From positions 1 through 64,000 of the forward strand of contig JACKNG010000005.1 in assembly GCA_024235015.1 (NCBI GenBank): a DNA stretch of 64,000 nucleotides. Reading direction: 5' to 3'. Numbering within the stretch: the first letter of the stretch is position 1; the number at the start of each line of letters is the position of its first letter. This DNA comes from Gammaproteobacteria bacterium (GTDB lineage: Bacteria; Pseudomonadota; Gammaproteobacteria; Ga0077536). Below are positions 8,144-17,848 of the stretch, in pieces. Below the pieces are notes generated by a model. That model ran no database searches and had not been told where the DNA came from. It saw nothing but the letters and a program-made list of their open reading frames with translations. Made by a program: the position numbers and the translations under genes.

Positions 8144-10021
8144 TCACAAACGGCCACCGTAGAAGCCGAACACCGAGCACCAGCTGTCGATGCTAAGGAA
8201 CGACCAGATCAAGGCCACGTGGTTGCCCGTTCCGGCGATGTGCTCGTCGAGCACACGCTGCACGAACTCCGGCCTGAAAATCCCCCGGGCCCGGATCCGG
8301 TCAGGCGCCAGCCGGCTGCGCAGCCAGGTGGCGAGATGTGTGCGATACCAGGAAGCTTCCGGCGGCCCGAAGCCCATCTTGGGTTTGCGATATATCACAT
8401 CGGGCACCCACGGCCGGACCGACTCGCGAAAGACGAGCTTCCCCGTACCGTCCGAGGACAGCAGTTCCCACGGCAACGCGCCGACAAAATCGACCAGGTC
8501 GTTGTCGAGCAACGGAACCCGCGTCTCCAGCGAATGCGCCATCGACAGCTTGTCCTCCAGCACCAGCAACCCATGCAGGTAATGCCGCGCATCGAGATAG
8601 AACAACTTCTCGCGCAACAACTCGCCGGGCGCGGCGTCGACGGCATCCAGGATGCGGCGCTCGTAGTCGACCGCCGGCGCCGCCGCGACGAACTCGTCGG
8701 TCAGGGCGGCCGAAATCTGCCCCCCTCGCAGGGGCACGTTTAGCATGGCCGCGATACGTGCGGCGCCTTCCGCACGCGCCCTTCCCGGATCCGCGCCACC
8801 GCGTTTCACCAACCGCCGCACCAACCCCGCCAGTCCTCGGCCGGCGACAATCGTTTCGTCGTAGGGTTCGAGCAGGGTGTAACGCCCGATATAGCCACCG
8901 TGTATTTCGTCCCCGCCCATGCCGGACAGCACGACCCGGCCATCGGCCGCAACGCGTCGGGCAATGAGAAAATTCTCGTAGGAAATGCCCATGCGCGGGT
9001 ATTCCAGCGCATGCATGGTCTCGTCCAGAGCATCGACGATGGCATCCGGCCTGAGCATGTACTCCGTGTGCTGCAGTTGCATCTCCTCGGCCATGGCACG
9101 CGAAAACTCGCGTTCGTCCACGCTGGCATCGGCACCAACCCCTTCGAGATCGAACACGCAGGAATATGAACGCACGCTGTGATCGAGCCGATGCGCGGCC
9201 GCAGTAATCGCACCGCTGTCGATACCGCCGGACAGGTAGGTCGCAACCGGCACGTCGGCGTCCACGTTGCGGCGGATGACGTCCAGCAGGATCTCCCGAT
9301 GCTGCTCGGCCGCCGTAGCGAGATCGATGCGCTGGTCGCGCGCGAAACCGTAATCCCAGAAACGCTCCTGCACGAGGCCGCTGGCCCGCACCACGGCGAA
9401 GTGTCCGGGTGGGAACAAGCGCACGCCCTTGAACGGCGTGGCACCGTCCCAGTTGTTCTGCAGATTGAAGTACTCGAACAGTGCGGCCGGGTCCGGTTCG
9501 CCGCGAACCCAGCCCGATGCGAGGAGCCCCTTGACTTCGGATGCGAAAAGCACGGTACCGCCGCCGCTCTCGCTGATGTATAGCGGCTTGATGCCGTACC
9601 GATCGCGGGCGAGGTAGAGCAGCTTGTCGCGATCGTCCCACAGCGCGAACGCGAACATGCCGTTCAAGCGGGTTGCGAGGGCACTGCCCCATTCGTGATA
9701 GCCGTACAAGAGGACCTCGGTGTCCGAGTGGTCGCTGCTGAATACGTGACCACGCGACTCCAGCTCGCGGCGCAGGGCGCGGTGATTGGTAATTTCACCG
9801 TTGAACACGACGCAGAACCGCCCGCTGCGATCGCGCATCGGTTGCCGGCCGCCGTCGATATCGACGATCGCCAACCGGTCGAAACCGAGTTCGATCTCCG
9901 GGAAGCTGGCAAATCCGCGATCATCGGGACCGCGGTGGTGCAATGCCGCGGCCATGCGCTCGACGCCAGCCCGCGGCTCGGTGACCGTGCCCCAGTGCGC
10001 AATTCCCATCAAGCCACACAT
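8144..10021 (-). CDS. asnB: Glutamine-hydrolysing asparagine synthetase-type amidotransferase (first copy)
   Basis: This 625-residue protein has two domains. The N-terminal class II glutaminase domain begins MCGLMGI, so Met removal exposes the Cys2 nucleophile; it is followed by HHRGPDDRG and FNGEITNH. The synthetase domain has the ATP-pyrophosphatase loop SGGIDSG. The start was set at the ATG (10021) rather than the preceding GTG so that the cysteine becomes N-terminal. AsnB-like proteins in O-antigen and capsule loci are thought to amidate uronic acids, which fits the uronic-acid genes here better than asparagine synthesis. A second copy lies at 24777-26651. Confidence 0.9.
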   Translation of the reverse strand: MCGLMGIAHWGTVTEPRAGVERMAAALHHRGPDDRGFASFPEIELGFDRLAIVDIDGGRQPMRDRSGRFCVVFNGEITNHRALRRELESRGHVFSSDHSDTEVLLYGYHEWGSALATRLNGMFAFALWDDRDKLLYLARDRYGIKPLYISESGGGTVLFASEVKGLLASGWVRGEPDPAALFEYFNLQNNWDGATPFKGVRLFPPGHFAVVRASGLVQERFWDYGFARDQRIDLATAAEQHREILLDVIRRNVDADVPVATYLSGGIDSGAITAAAHRLDHSVRSYSCVFDLEGVGADASVDEREFSRAMAEEMQLQHTEYMLRPDAIVDALDETMHALEYPRMGISYENFLIARRVAADGRVVLSGMGGDEIHGGYIGRYTLLEPYDETIVAGRGLAGLVRRLVKRGGADPGRARAEGAARIAAMLNVPLRGGQISAALTDEFVAAAPAVDYERRILDAVDAAPGELLREKLFYLDARHYLHGLLVLEDKLSMAHSLETRVPLLDNDLVDFVGALPWELLSSDGTGKLVFRESVRPWVPDVIYRKPKMGFGPPEASWYRTHLATWLRSRLAPDRIRARGIFRPEFVQRVLDEHIAGTGNHVALIWSFLSIDSWCSVFGFYGGRL

Positions 10022-10063
10022 CACATCGACTCCAGCCCGCTCGTGGCCCTGGTTACGCGCACG

Positions 10064-11404
10064 TCAATTCCTCCCGAGCAGGCCATCGTAAAGACAAACC
10101 AGCTTCTGCCACTCGGCGTCGACGTCGAGATCCGCATTGGCCCGCGCGATGTTGGCACGACAACGTGCGGCGAATTCCGGATCTCCGGAAATCCGGGCGA
10201 TGGCATCGGCAATCGAACGGGGGTCGTAGGGGTCGAAGGTCAGGCCGACGCCATAGCCCTCGATGATCTTGCGTGCCTCCGGGAAGTTCGCGCCAACGAT
10301 GGGCAATCCCGCACCGAGGTACTCGAAGATCTTGTTGGGCAGGGAATAGTAGAAATTGCGCGAGAGGTTTGGCAGTGACCACACGCCGAGATCGGCGGTT
10401 CGCGCGGCAGCGACGACCTGCTCGGAGGGCACCGGGGGGACGCAGAATACGCGACCGCCCGCGCCACTACGCTCGGCGAGCGCAAGATATTCGTCCTGAA
10501 AACGCTCGATGACCGGGCCGCGAATGACCAAAACGATATCCTCGATGAGGCCGATGGACTCGATGATCGGCTCAATCAGGCGCGTCGGTCCTACCCCGCC
10601 CTGCCACAGCACCACGAAGGTGTCTTCGGGTACTCCAACTTCTTTTTTCACGGACGGCCAGCAACTAGCATCTCCGCGCGTGGTTTCCGGGATATTGCGA
10701 ATCACGTGGACCGGCCGCTTGCTCAGGTAACGCGGCGTGCGTAAATCGTTGGCAATCGAATCACAAACCGTGATGACCTCGGTCGCGCGGTGCATGACTA
10801 CGAGCTCGGACAGCCAATAGACAAACTTGTGCAATCGAGGATGCGGAAGATACTGTTTCTGCTGGGCATCCCAAGACACGTTTTCCGAGAACCACTCGTG
10901 GAAGTCGCAGATGCAGTGGCAGCCGAGCTTGCCCGCCGCAGCGAGACCGATGATCGAGGTGTTGAGGTCGTGACAATGGATCACGTCGGGCCGTTCTTCC
11001 TCGACGGCGCGCAGATACTCCTTGCCGAGAACCCATGGAAACCCGTTGGCGAACCACGCGTAGGATCCTTCGAGAGGACGAAACTCGATGCCTGGCCCCC
11101 AATCCATCGGCCCGAGTTTTCTAAGTTCGCTGAAGAAGTCCGGATAGACGATGCGTACGCGGTAACCAGCGCTCGCCAGCGCCGTCGCCGCGCGGCGCAC
11201 CCGAGGGTCGATCCACAATTCAGAGATCACCAGCATGACGACCACGCCGCGCCCGTCGCCCGGCAGGGAATCGCCGCGTCGCGGTCGCCGCCCCAGCAAC
11301 GCCGCGTTGAAGACCCACGCGTCGAGGAGTCCCATCTTCAACCGGCGTGCACCATCGATCAGTTTGCCGGCGTAGTTCCGCAGGCGCGCTTGCAGAGTAT
11401 TCAT
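10064..11404 (-). CDS. Glycosyltransferase family 4 protein
   Basis: This 446-residue GT-B enzyme has an N-terminal acceptor domain with VISELWIDPRVRRAATAL and VIHCHDLNTS, both typical of GT4 enzymes. Its C-terminal donor domain includes LWQGGVGPTR and NKIFEYLGAGLPIVG, the latter holding the conserved E of the nucleotide-binding motif. It would transfer a sugar from a nucleotide donor onto the growing lipid-linked chain at the inner face of the membrane. ATG 11404 is preferred over a TTG just upstream. It follows the tandem glycosyltransferase gene by 15 bases and precedes the first asnB. Specificity is unknown. Confidence 0.87.
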   Translation of the reverse strand: MNTLQARLRNYAGKLIDGARRLKMGLLDAWVFNAALLGRRPRRGDSLPGDGRGVVVMLVISELWIDPRVRRAATALASAGYRVRIVYPDFFSELRKLGPMDWGPGIEFRPLEGSYAWFANGFPWVLGKEYLRAVEEERPDVIHCHDLNTSIIGLAAAGKLGCHCICDFHEWFSENVSWDAQQKQYLPHPRLHKFVYWLSELVVMHRATEVITVCDSIANDLRTPRYLSKRPVHVIRNIPETTRGDASCWPSVKKEVGVPEDTFVVLWQGGVGPTRLIEPIIESIGLIEDIVLVIRGPVIERFQDEYLALAERSGAGGRVFCVPPVPSEQVVAAARTADLGVWSLPNLSRNFYYSLPNKIFEYLGAGLPIVGANFPEARKIIEGYGVGLTFDPYDPRSIADAIARISGDPEFAARCRANIARANADLDVDAEWQKLVCLYDGLLGRN

Positions 11405-11419
11405 CAATTGCTCAACTCG

Positions 11420-14400
11420 TTATCGTTGTCTGGCCCGAGCGGGTGCGTTTCGGTCATCGCCTTGGCCCGACGACACATACCCGAAATCATCAGGGGCTCC
11501 ATCCTCCTGCAGTCCGGCGATCGCTTGCCGCAGGGTTGCCTCGACGCGGGGCGGGAAGTCCCCACATTCGAGGTAGACACGGGCCAGGCTGCGGGACACA
11601 GCGTCGATCGCGTAATACCGCTCGACATAACGCCGCCCGCGACGGCCCAGTTCGGCCAGGTCATAACGTCCCGCGAGCAGGTCACGCAGGACAGCTTCAA
11701 TCTCTTCCGGTGTCGCGCTGATGATGGGGCACTCCTCCGGGCCCGCCAAACGCTCGCGGTCACGGATATAGGAAATCACCGGCTTCCCGACGGCCATCGC
11801 TTCGAGGGCCGTATAACCATGGAACCCACCCAAGAATTGCTCGGCAACGAGGTCCACCTCGCTGAACACGCGCAAGACCTCGGTGTTGGGCAACCCCGAC
11901 ACGCTGACGAGTTCGACCGGAAGGCCTTCGGCCCGTAGCTTCTCGACCGCGTCAACCAGATGCGCCGTACCCTTGAACCACGGCTGGTTGGTCGCGTGCG
12001 CGACGCGTAGCACGCCGTCGCCGCGTTGCCGATGCCCGCAATACTCGATCGTTGCCAGGTCGAGCGGCCAGAAGTGGAGCTCGCGATGACCCGGCACGTA
12101 GACACACATATCCCCCATCGCCAGCATCCCCGTCGCGTAGCGACTGACGAGTTCTGTATTGGCGCGGCCAGCCGATTCGTCGCAGATGCAGAAACGCCCC
12201 ACCTCCGGGCACTCTGTACAGAAAGTGTATCGACCGAGGGCCTCAGTGCGCTCCCGGGTGCGGACATCGGCACCATAGGTGTAGACGAACAGGCGCTTGC
12301 CGGCCCGCTGCAATGCCTGCAGTTCCCCCTCGTTGAGGCCCATTCGCCCAAGCGGGGCCTCGACACCGCGGTCGAAGAAGTAGTTGAACACGTCGTAACG
12401 CAGGAGCGCGTACGCGAACACGCATTGGGAGTAGGGACGATACAAGCGGGGGTGACGCTTGATGAGCCAATTCGTGACCTGTTTCAGATTGACATCGAAG
12501 TTGGAGGTCACGCTGTAGGTCGTAAAGACAAAAGACTCGCTGTCCAGGCCCAGTGCACGGTCGCACCTGCTGAGCAGGCGCAACGTGATGATTGGAGTGA
12601 CGCCCCACAGCGTGCGTGGACGGCCCAGGCGCATGCGTAGCGTGGTCGCCAACCTCCCGATCGGCACCGCACCCGCCACCAGCGCCGAGCCGAAAGCCTG
12701 GGGCACGGTCCGCGTGACCCGCTGTGCGGTTCTGGCGACAGACCGCCGGACGCGCGCCAGCCTGCCCTTAACGAGCCCGGCAACTCGCCCACCCACTCGC
12801 CGGAGCCTTGCCAGGACATGCTGTCCGGCTACTCGCCCGCCGACTCGCCGGATTCTCCCCAGGACATTCTGCCCGGCAATTCGCCCGCCGACTCGCCGGA
12901 TACTCGCCAGGACGTTGCGCCCGGCGAATCGCCCGGACAGACTCCGTGGCTGTATTGTCAATCGCCGAAGCCGAGCACCCGCTGCCCTGCATCTGCGTAC
13001 GACCACGCCCGCCAAGCTGCGCAGCGCACATAATCGGCGCCAACAGAACCGTGCGAAGGGCCGTAGCAGCGGGTATCGCTTGACCAGGGCTCTGGCCCAA
13101 TCGAGGCGGTCGGGGACCGTTGGTGGCCCGATGACTTCGCCGGTCCGGGAACCACTCGTATCGTCCACTCCGAGCCAGCGCTTGAACGCCTCGACCACGG
13201 AGCCAGTGGATGCTGCAGCTAGGCCCGCTTCGTAACCCGGGACAGTGCTTCGATAGAGCGCCGCCAGTCGCTGCCCAAACGGCTCGAGGTCCAATTGTTG
13301 CTCGACGTAACGCCTCGAGCGTTCGCCGATGATTGACAGCTCATCACGGCGATTGAGCAGATCACGTAGTACTTCGTAGATGCGATCTGGGCTGGCGTTG
13401 ATGATTGGACAATTCGACAGGTCGGGAACCAGATCGTCGTGCGCCAGGTAGCACAATACTGGCCGCCCCATTGCCATCGCTTCGACCGCCGTGTATCCGA
13501 ACATCCCGCCGAGAAACTGATCTGCGACGATGTCCGCGTGAAGCATCGCCTCCCGCACGGCAGCATTGCTGACACCGGACAACAATCTGAGCTCCAGCGC
13601 AGATCCTTCATTGCGCAGCCGTTCGACTGCTTCGCGCAGGTAGTGCGTGCCCTTGAAATGCTCATGGTTCGGGCAATGAAGTATGCGTAGCGGGCCTTCG
13701 TGCTTACCTGAGGGGGCGCCGATCGGGTAAGTAGCCGCTTCGACGACGAGGTAGTTGAGATTAACTGCCTCGGGCACGTAGTAAGTCGACAGACCGGAGG
13801 TCAGGTTCGCCGTTGAGTACTCACTGATGGTTTCCAGCATCTGCCCGGCCTGGGTATCGTCGCAGATGCAGAACCGACCGATATCCGGGCATTCAGCGCA
13901 AAAATTGTATTTCCCGAGCTCCAGGGTCTTGCGCCGCGAACGGTGATCGGCGCCATAGGCCATTGTGTACAAGGCCTTTCCTGCCGCCTTGAGCAACTTC
14001 ATTTCGGTCAGGTTTATGCCGAATCGGTCACTGCCATAGCCACCCACCGGTATGACTATGCCCTGGTCATTGAAAAGGAAGAAGTTGTCGAAACGGAGCA
14101 TGGACCAGATAAAAACCATCCATCGGTAGGTCACGAGATGCGATGGCGCGTTCAAGGCGATCCAGTTGGCCTGCGGTGCGAGCACCAAGTCGAAGCCAGC
14201 GCTGATTCGATAGGTGTTGAAAACCAGCGAACAGGCATCCGAACCAATCAATCGGTCGGCCTGCACGCAGGGGATCAAGTTGATGATCGGGGTAACTCCC
14301 CACAGCGATGCTCGCTTACCCGTCGCAGTACGATGCCTCGTCAGGTTGCCACCATCGGCAACGAGCGCGGAGAGAAAATCATCGAAATCGGTCTTCTTTG

Positions 14401-14611
14401 TACGCATCCTCGCAATGCGCGCCAGGAGATCGCTAAAAGCCGCGTCGGTCCGGCGACTACGGATGACGTCGTCGAGCAAAGCACAGAAACCACCAGCAGG
14501 GGTCGAACCGGGTACGGCCGGGCCGATCGACAGGTCGGGCAAGAACGACCGTTTCCTGGCGAAAAAGGCCTCTAGCGCCGGTAACTCAATCTCGACCGGC
14601 CACTCGCTCAC
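11420..14611 (-). CDS. Tandem-duplicated glycosyltransferase with Arg/Gly-rich repeat linker
   Basis: This 1063-residue protein is built of two homologous modules. Each has LWGVTPII (about residues 103 and 668), a cysteine cluster of the form C-x2-C-x6-C-x-C (about 238-250 and 798-810), a FKGT strand and a GYTAxEAMAxGxPV donor-site block (about 373 and 935). This is the GT-B C-terminal signature, so both halves are probably glycosyltransferase-like. The modules are joined by a linker (about 500-660) containing a 16-residue Arg/Gly repeat. GTG 14611 was chosen because a GGAGG site lies eight bases upstream and it overlaps the aminotransferase stop as GTGA. The role could be a bifunctional polymerising transferase, but that is inference. 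Confidence 0.72.
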   Translation of the reverse strand: MSEWPVEIELPALEAFFARKRSFLPDLSIGPAVPGSTPAGGFCALLDDVIRSRRTDAAFSDLLARIARMRTKKTDFDDFLSALVADGGNLTRHRTATGKRASLWGVTPIINLIPCVQADRLIGSDACSLVFNTYRISAGFDLVLAPQANWIALNAPSHLVTYRWMVFIWSMLRFDNFFLFNDQGIVIPVGGYGSDRFGINLTEMKLLKAAGKALYTMAYGADHRSRRKTLELGKYNFCAECPDIGRFCICDDTQAGQMLETISEYSTANLTSGLSTYYVPEAVNLNYLVVEAATYPIGAPSGKHEGPLRILHCPNHEHFKGTHYLREAVERLRNEGSALELRLLSGVSNAAVREAMLHADIVADQFLGGMFGYTAVEAMAMGRPVLCYLAHDDLVPDLSNCPIINASPDRIYEVLRDLLNRRDELSIIGERSRRYVEQQLDLEPFGQRLAALYRSTVPGYEAGLAAASTGSVVEAFKRWLGVDDTSGSRTGEVIGPPTVPDRLDWARALVKRYPLLRPFARFCWRRLCALRSLAGVVVRRCRAAGARLRRLTIQPRSLSGRFAGRNVLASIRRVGGRIAGQNVLGRIRRVGGRVAGQHVLARLRRVGGRVAGLVKGRLARVRRSVARTAQRVTRTVPQAFGSALVAGAVPIGRLATTLRMRLGRPRTLWGVTPIITLRLLSRCDRALGLDSESFVFTTYSVTSNFDVNLKQVTNWLIKRHPRLYRPYSQCVFAYALLRYDVFNYFFDRGVEAPLGRMGLNEGELQALQRAGKRLFVYTYGADVRTRERTEALGRYTFCTECPEVGRFCICDESAGRANTELVSRYATGMLAMGDMCVYVPGHRELHFWPLDLATIEYCGHRQRGDGVLRVAHATNQPWFKGTAHLVDAVEKLRAEGLPVELVSVSGLPNTEVLRVFSEVDLVAEQFLGGFHGYTALEAMAVGKPVISYIRDRERLAGPEECPIISATPEEIEAVLRDLLAGRYDLAELGRRGRRYVERYYAIDAVSRSLARVYLECGDFPPRVEATLRQAIAGLQEDGAPDDFGYVSSGQGDDRNAPARARQR
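12777..12937. repeat. 48-bp tandem repeat inside the tandem glycosyltransferase gene
   Basis: Unit boundaries (ccggc) fall at 12777, 12825, 12873 and 12921, giving an exact 48-base period and slightly more than three copies. Because 48 is a multiple of three, the frame is kept and each unit encodes a 16-residue RVGGRxAGQxVLxRxR block. Copies are imperfect. The repeat sits between the two glycosyltransferase modules and could expand or contract by slippage without disrupting the frame. Confidence 0.85.
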
Positions 14612-15771
14612 ACGCGATTTCCTCCGCACATTGCAGCAAGGAAAGCGGCGGACACGCGTTCGACGTCGTCAGCGGTCATGCCGGGGAACAGAGGCAGCGT
14701 GATCGTAGTGTCTTCGCACGTGCTCGCCGTCGGGAAGTCGTTGCGCGAATAGCCGTACCGCTGGCGGTAATAACCCAAGACCGGCACAGCATGCGTACCC
14801 GGCCGTGTGCTGATGCCGGCCGCCGCGAGCCGGGTCATCACGGTATTGCGGGTCGCACGATCAGCGCTCGTCAGACGTACGACGTATGACTGGTAGGCAT
14901 GTCCGGCGTCCGGGCCGTGATCCGGCACCTGCAAGCCATCGCAACCGGCGAGGCGCGCGTTGTAATCCATTGCACGGGCACGCCGCTCGTGCAGCAGGGT
15001 CGGAAACTTCTCCAGCTGGGCGAGACCTACCGCTGCCTGTATGTCGCTCATGCGGAGATTGAAACCAAGGCGGTTGAAGGTCGCCATCGTCCACGGACCC
15101 TGAGCTTCCGGGCTGTCCGGATCGACACCAGTTGCGCCGTGATTGCGATAACTGCCCACCGCCTCGGCGAGCACCTGGTCGTCGGTTGTCACCATGCCGC
15201 CCTCTCCAGTGGTAACGACCTTACGCGGATGGAAGGAGAAGCAGCCGATATCTCCCAGCCCGCCGACCGGGCGACCGCGCAAGGTGGTTCCGAGCGCGCA
15301 CGCGGCGTCTTCGACGATAACGATGTCGCGCCCGCCGATAACGTCGCGCAGCGCATCGATGTCGGCAGCCAGGCCGAACAGGTGCACGGCGATGATGGCC
15401 CTCGTGCGCGGCGTGATGGCGGCGGCGACGCGCGCGATATCGAGGTTGAAGGTGAACGGATCGACATCGACGAACACGGCCCGGGCACCGACGTACTCGG
15501 CACAGTTCGCCGAGGTGATCCAGGTGAAGGCCGGCACGATTACCTCGTCACCCGGCCCCACCCCCAGCGCGAGCATTGCGAGGTGCAATGCGGCCGTGCA
15601 CGAGGTCGTGCTGCGCGCGTAGCGCACCTGGTGCAGTTCCGCCACGGCATGTTCGAACTTCTCCACCATTGGTCCCTGGGTCACCCAGAGGCTCTGCAGG
15701 CACTCCCGGAGCAGTTCGATTTCACGCTCATCGAAGCGCGGAAAGGTCAATGGCAACTGCTTATCGCTCAT
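14608..15771 (-). CDS. DegT/DnrJ/EryC1/StrS-family PLP aminotransferase (copy 1)
   Basis: This 387-residue sugar aminotransferase has the fold-type I features of the DegT family: TSCTAALHLA in the PLP phosphate-binding region, VEDAACALG with the PLP-ring Asp (about residue 155), and CFSFHPRKVVTTGEGG with the Schiff-base lysine Lys184. It would transfer an amino group to a keto-nucleotide sugar. The ATG at 15771 overlaps the preceding sulfotransferase stop as ATGA; the long upstream frame is a shadow of that gene. It is one of three DegT paralogues in the locus, so it probably makes a different amino sugar from the WbpE-like copy. Confidence 0.88.
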   Translation of the reverse strand: MSDKQLPLTFPRFDEREIELLRECLQSLWVTQGPMVEKFEHAVAELHQVRYARSTTSCTAALHLAMLALGVGPGDEVIVPAFTWITSANCAEYVGARAVFVDVDPFTFNLDIARVAAAITPRTRAIIAVHLFGLAADIDALRDVIGGRDIVIVEDAACALGTTLRGRPVGGLGDIGCFSFHPRKVVTTGEGGMVTTDDQVLAEAVGSYRNHGATGVDPDSPEAQGPWTMATFNRLGFNLRMSDIQAAVGLAQLEKFPTLLHERRARAMDYNARLAGCDGLQVPDHGPDAGHAYQSYVVRLTSADRATRNTVMTRLAAAGISTRPGTHAVPVLGYYRQRYGYSRNDFPTASTCEDTTITLPLFPGMTADDVERVSAAFLAAMCGGNRV

Positions 15772-16745
15772 AGCTGGGCGCCCAAGTTGTTCGATGCAAG
15801 GCGACTCAAGGTCTGCCATTCCGCAGGTGAGATGCGAATATCTTCGCGCGCAGGGAACGACTCCGGCATGCGCGTATTGGCCAGGTTCTCGATACCTGCC
15901 GCCGCCGCGATGCGTCGGCACAAGGCTGCCGGATCGTGGCACATCGAGGCGTAGTCGACCCGCACGACGCGCTCCGCGGGTATGGCGGCGAGTTCGGCCT
16001 CGAGCCCTTGCTGGATATCGCGCGCCTGGCCGACGACCTGTTCGAGCACGGGCAAACGGCGCAGCGCCTGGTAGGTCGCCGGGCGCACCGACCACCACGC
16101 ATCCGGGTCCTCCAGTCGTTCACGTCGCGCCATCAGTAACGATTGCGCCAACCAGACGAGGTCGCGGAAACACGCCACGAAGATGGCGCGCGGAAACAAT
16201 TGTGCCAGGTAGGCAGCCTGCAATGTGCACCAGGTGTTGTTCTTGAGCACCAGCGGCGCGTCGTACTCCGCCTGTATGCAGTCGATCGCGCGCCTCAGCG
16301 CATCGCCATCGACGCGTTCGAGATCGGCTGCAGCAAGCTTGTGGGTATCCTGGCCCAAATCGAAAAACCGATTCCAGAAATAGCCGAACTCATGGGGCTC
16401 GAGCCAGCCTTCCGTCGTACCCCAGGCCGACGCGAACGTCGAACGGAAATCTTCCGCGTACAGTCCCATTGCCCGGGCAATCTTCACCCCGACAAGCGGG
16501 GCGCTCCAGAAGCGGGCGACGAAATTGTTGACCCAGGCATAGGTCCCGCTGTGCGCGAGGATCTGCGATGCGAGCGTCGTGCCCGAGCGCGGTGCTCCGA
16601 TGATGAACACGAGCGGCGCCGTGGGTACGGTCCACTCCGCTTCGAGTTCGCGTTCGACGTCGACGAGCAACTCGTTGATTTCGTCCAACCTGGCCCGCTG
16701 GGCGGACGGCTCGCGATACTGCGGCCGGCGTATGCTCTCTTCCAT
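15768..16745 (-). CDS. Sulfotransferase family protein (second copy)
   Basis: This 325-residue protein has a clear 5'-phosphosulfate loop, GAPRSGTT (residues 50-57). A VACFRDLVWLAQSLL strand follows in the position of the second PAPS-binding block. It resembles the bacterial Sulfotransfer_3-type family. The N-terminal 45 residues are helical and charged. ATG 16745 was chosen just before that helical lead; the longer frame runs through the neighbouring FemAB-like gene in another frame. It starts 31 bases after that gene and overlaps the aminotransferase start by four bases. It probably sulfates a sugar or lipid carrier of the polysaccharide, but the acceptor is unknown. Confidence 0.8.
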   Translation of the reverse strand: MEESIRRPQYREPSAQRARLDEINELLVDVERELEAEWTVPTAPLVFIIGAPRSGTTLASQILAHSGTYAWVNNFVARFWSAPLVGVKIARAMGLYAEDFRSTFASAWGTTEGWLEPHEFGYFWNRFFDLGQDTHKLAAADLERVDGDALRRAIDCIQAEYDAPLVLKNNTWCTLQAAYLAQLFPRAIFVACFRDLVWLAQSLLMARRERLEDPDAWWSVRPATYQALRRLPVLEQVVGQARDIQQGLEAELAAIPAERVVRVDYASMCHDPAALCRRIAAAAGIENLANTRMPESFPAREDIRISPAEWQTLSRLASNNLGAQL

Positions 16746-16776
16746 TACCTGTGGTCGCTCGTCCCGGTAGTCGGCA

Positions 16777-17847
16777 TCAGAGAGCCGTGAACGGGTAGAC
16801 GTAGTAGAAAGGGAACAGGGTGCGCAGCTCACCGCGGTGCGTGCGGATCCGGTCCACACCCGCTTCGCTCGCCATGATGAAGTAGTGGTATGGCCGGTCG
16901 ACCGCCCCCCACCCCGCCTTGAAGTGGTGCAACGAGTCCTGCACACCCCAGGTGCCGCCCCAGTTCCAGCAGGCATACCCTTGTTCGGCTGCCCACTGCA
17001 TTGCGTGCCAGATCAGGAACGAAAGCGGCTGCCGGCTGCGATGTTCGACCGCGATCGCCGGTACCAGATATTCGACGGTACTCCCGTAGGCCAGCACCAG
17101 CAGCGCCGCGGCGACCTCGTCGCCGGCCATCGCCAGCGATAAGCGGCGCCGTTCGGCCGGGATATGCCGGCGCAGCGCTTCCAAATGCGACCACGGCTTC
17201 GCCATGCCGCCGAGCGCTGCCATGTTCGCGACATGGAGCTCGTGCAGGGCATGCCATGCGTCCGCGTCGTCGCGCACCTCCTCGACGAAATCCTGGCGGC
17301 GGGCCTTGCGCGCCTGGTTGCGCGTCTTCTGCCTGAGGACCGCTTCGAGTTCACGCTCGAAATCTGGCCCCGCTGCCGGCAGTCGGGTGAATTGACCGAT
17401 ACGAGAGTCCTCCGCGCGCGGCGCGAGCGCGCTCCTGTAGGCAGCAACGTGTGCCGATTCTTCCGGCGTGCAGATGACAGTTGCCGACAGCGGCCCTGTT
17501 TCGTTCACGTATTCCCGCAAGGCGGCCAGCAAGACCCGGCGTGCGGAATCATCGAGACCGGCCCCGAAACACCCGCCGTGGCTGCCGTACCACGGCAGGC
17601 TGTTGATGACCGTCCCGACCCCGGGCACGGTCTTCTCGAACAGGCACAGCGCCGCCTGCGCCTGCCCGCCTTCGCGCACGACCAGCGCGAGCTGTTCGCC
17701 GCCGACGGCCTCGGCGAGGAAATCGTGGAAGCAGCGTGCGCCATAGATCATGGATGTGTCGACGGCTCCCAGATCCATCGAATCGCGGCCCGACAGTCCG
17801 CCGCGCACCCGTTCTACTGCTGGCAGGGTATCGACCGCGCGCAGCAC
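16777..17847 (-). CDS. FemAB/GNAT-like acyltransferase
   Basis: This 356-residue protein has the layout of FemAB-like proteins, which are two GNAT folds. It carries a RQKTRNQARKA basic helix, then SFLIWHAMQWAAEQGYACWNWGGTWG and HHFKAGWG, matching the C-terminal GNAT-like block of FemAB/XrtA-associated proteins. Family members transfer an aminoacyl or acyl group to an amino group in the envelope; here the target could be an amino sugar made by the neighbouring DegT enzymes (inference). GTG 17847 lies one base after the upstream stop, with GAGGT about ten bases before it; ATG 17781 is an alternative start. Confidence 0.75.
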   Translation of the reverse strand: MLRAVDTLPAVERVRGGLSGRDSMDLGAVDTSMIYGARCFHDFLAEAVGGEQLALVVREGGQAQAALCLFEKTVPGVGTVINSLPWYGSHGGCFGAGLDDSARRVLLAALREYVNETGPLSATVICTPEESAHVAAYRSALAPRAEDSRIGQFTRLPAAGPDFERELEAVLRQKTRNQARKARRQDFVEEVRDDADAWHALHELHVANMAALGGMAKPWSHLEALRRHIPAERRRLSLAMAGDEVAAALLVLAYGSTVEYLVPAIAVEHRSRQPLSFLIWHAMQWAAEQGYACWNWGGTWGVQDSLHHFKAGWGAVDRPYHYFIMASEAGVDRIRTHRGELRTLFPFYYVYPFTAL

Positions 17848-17848
17848 G

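Noticed and set aside
12777..12937. Tandem repeat considered as a CRISPR array
   Set aside because: The units are contiguous with no unique spacers and encode an in-frame 16-residue protein repeat.
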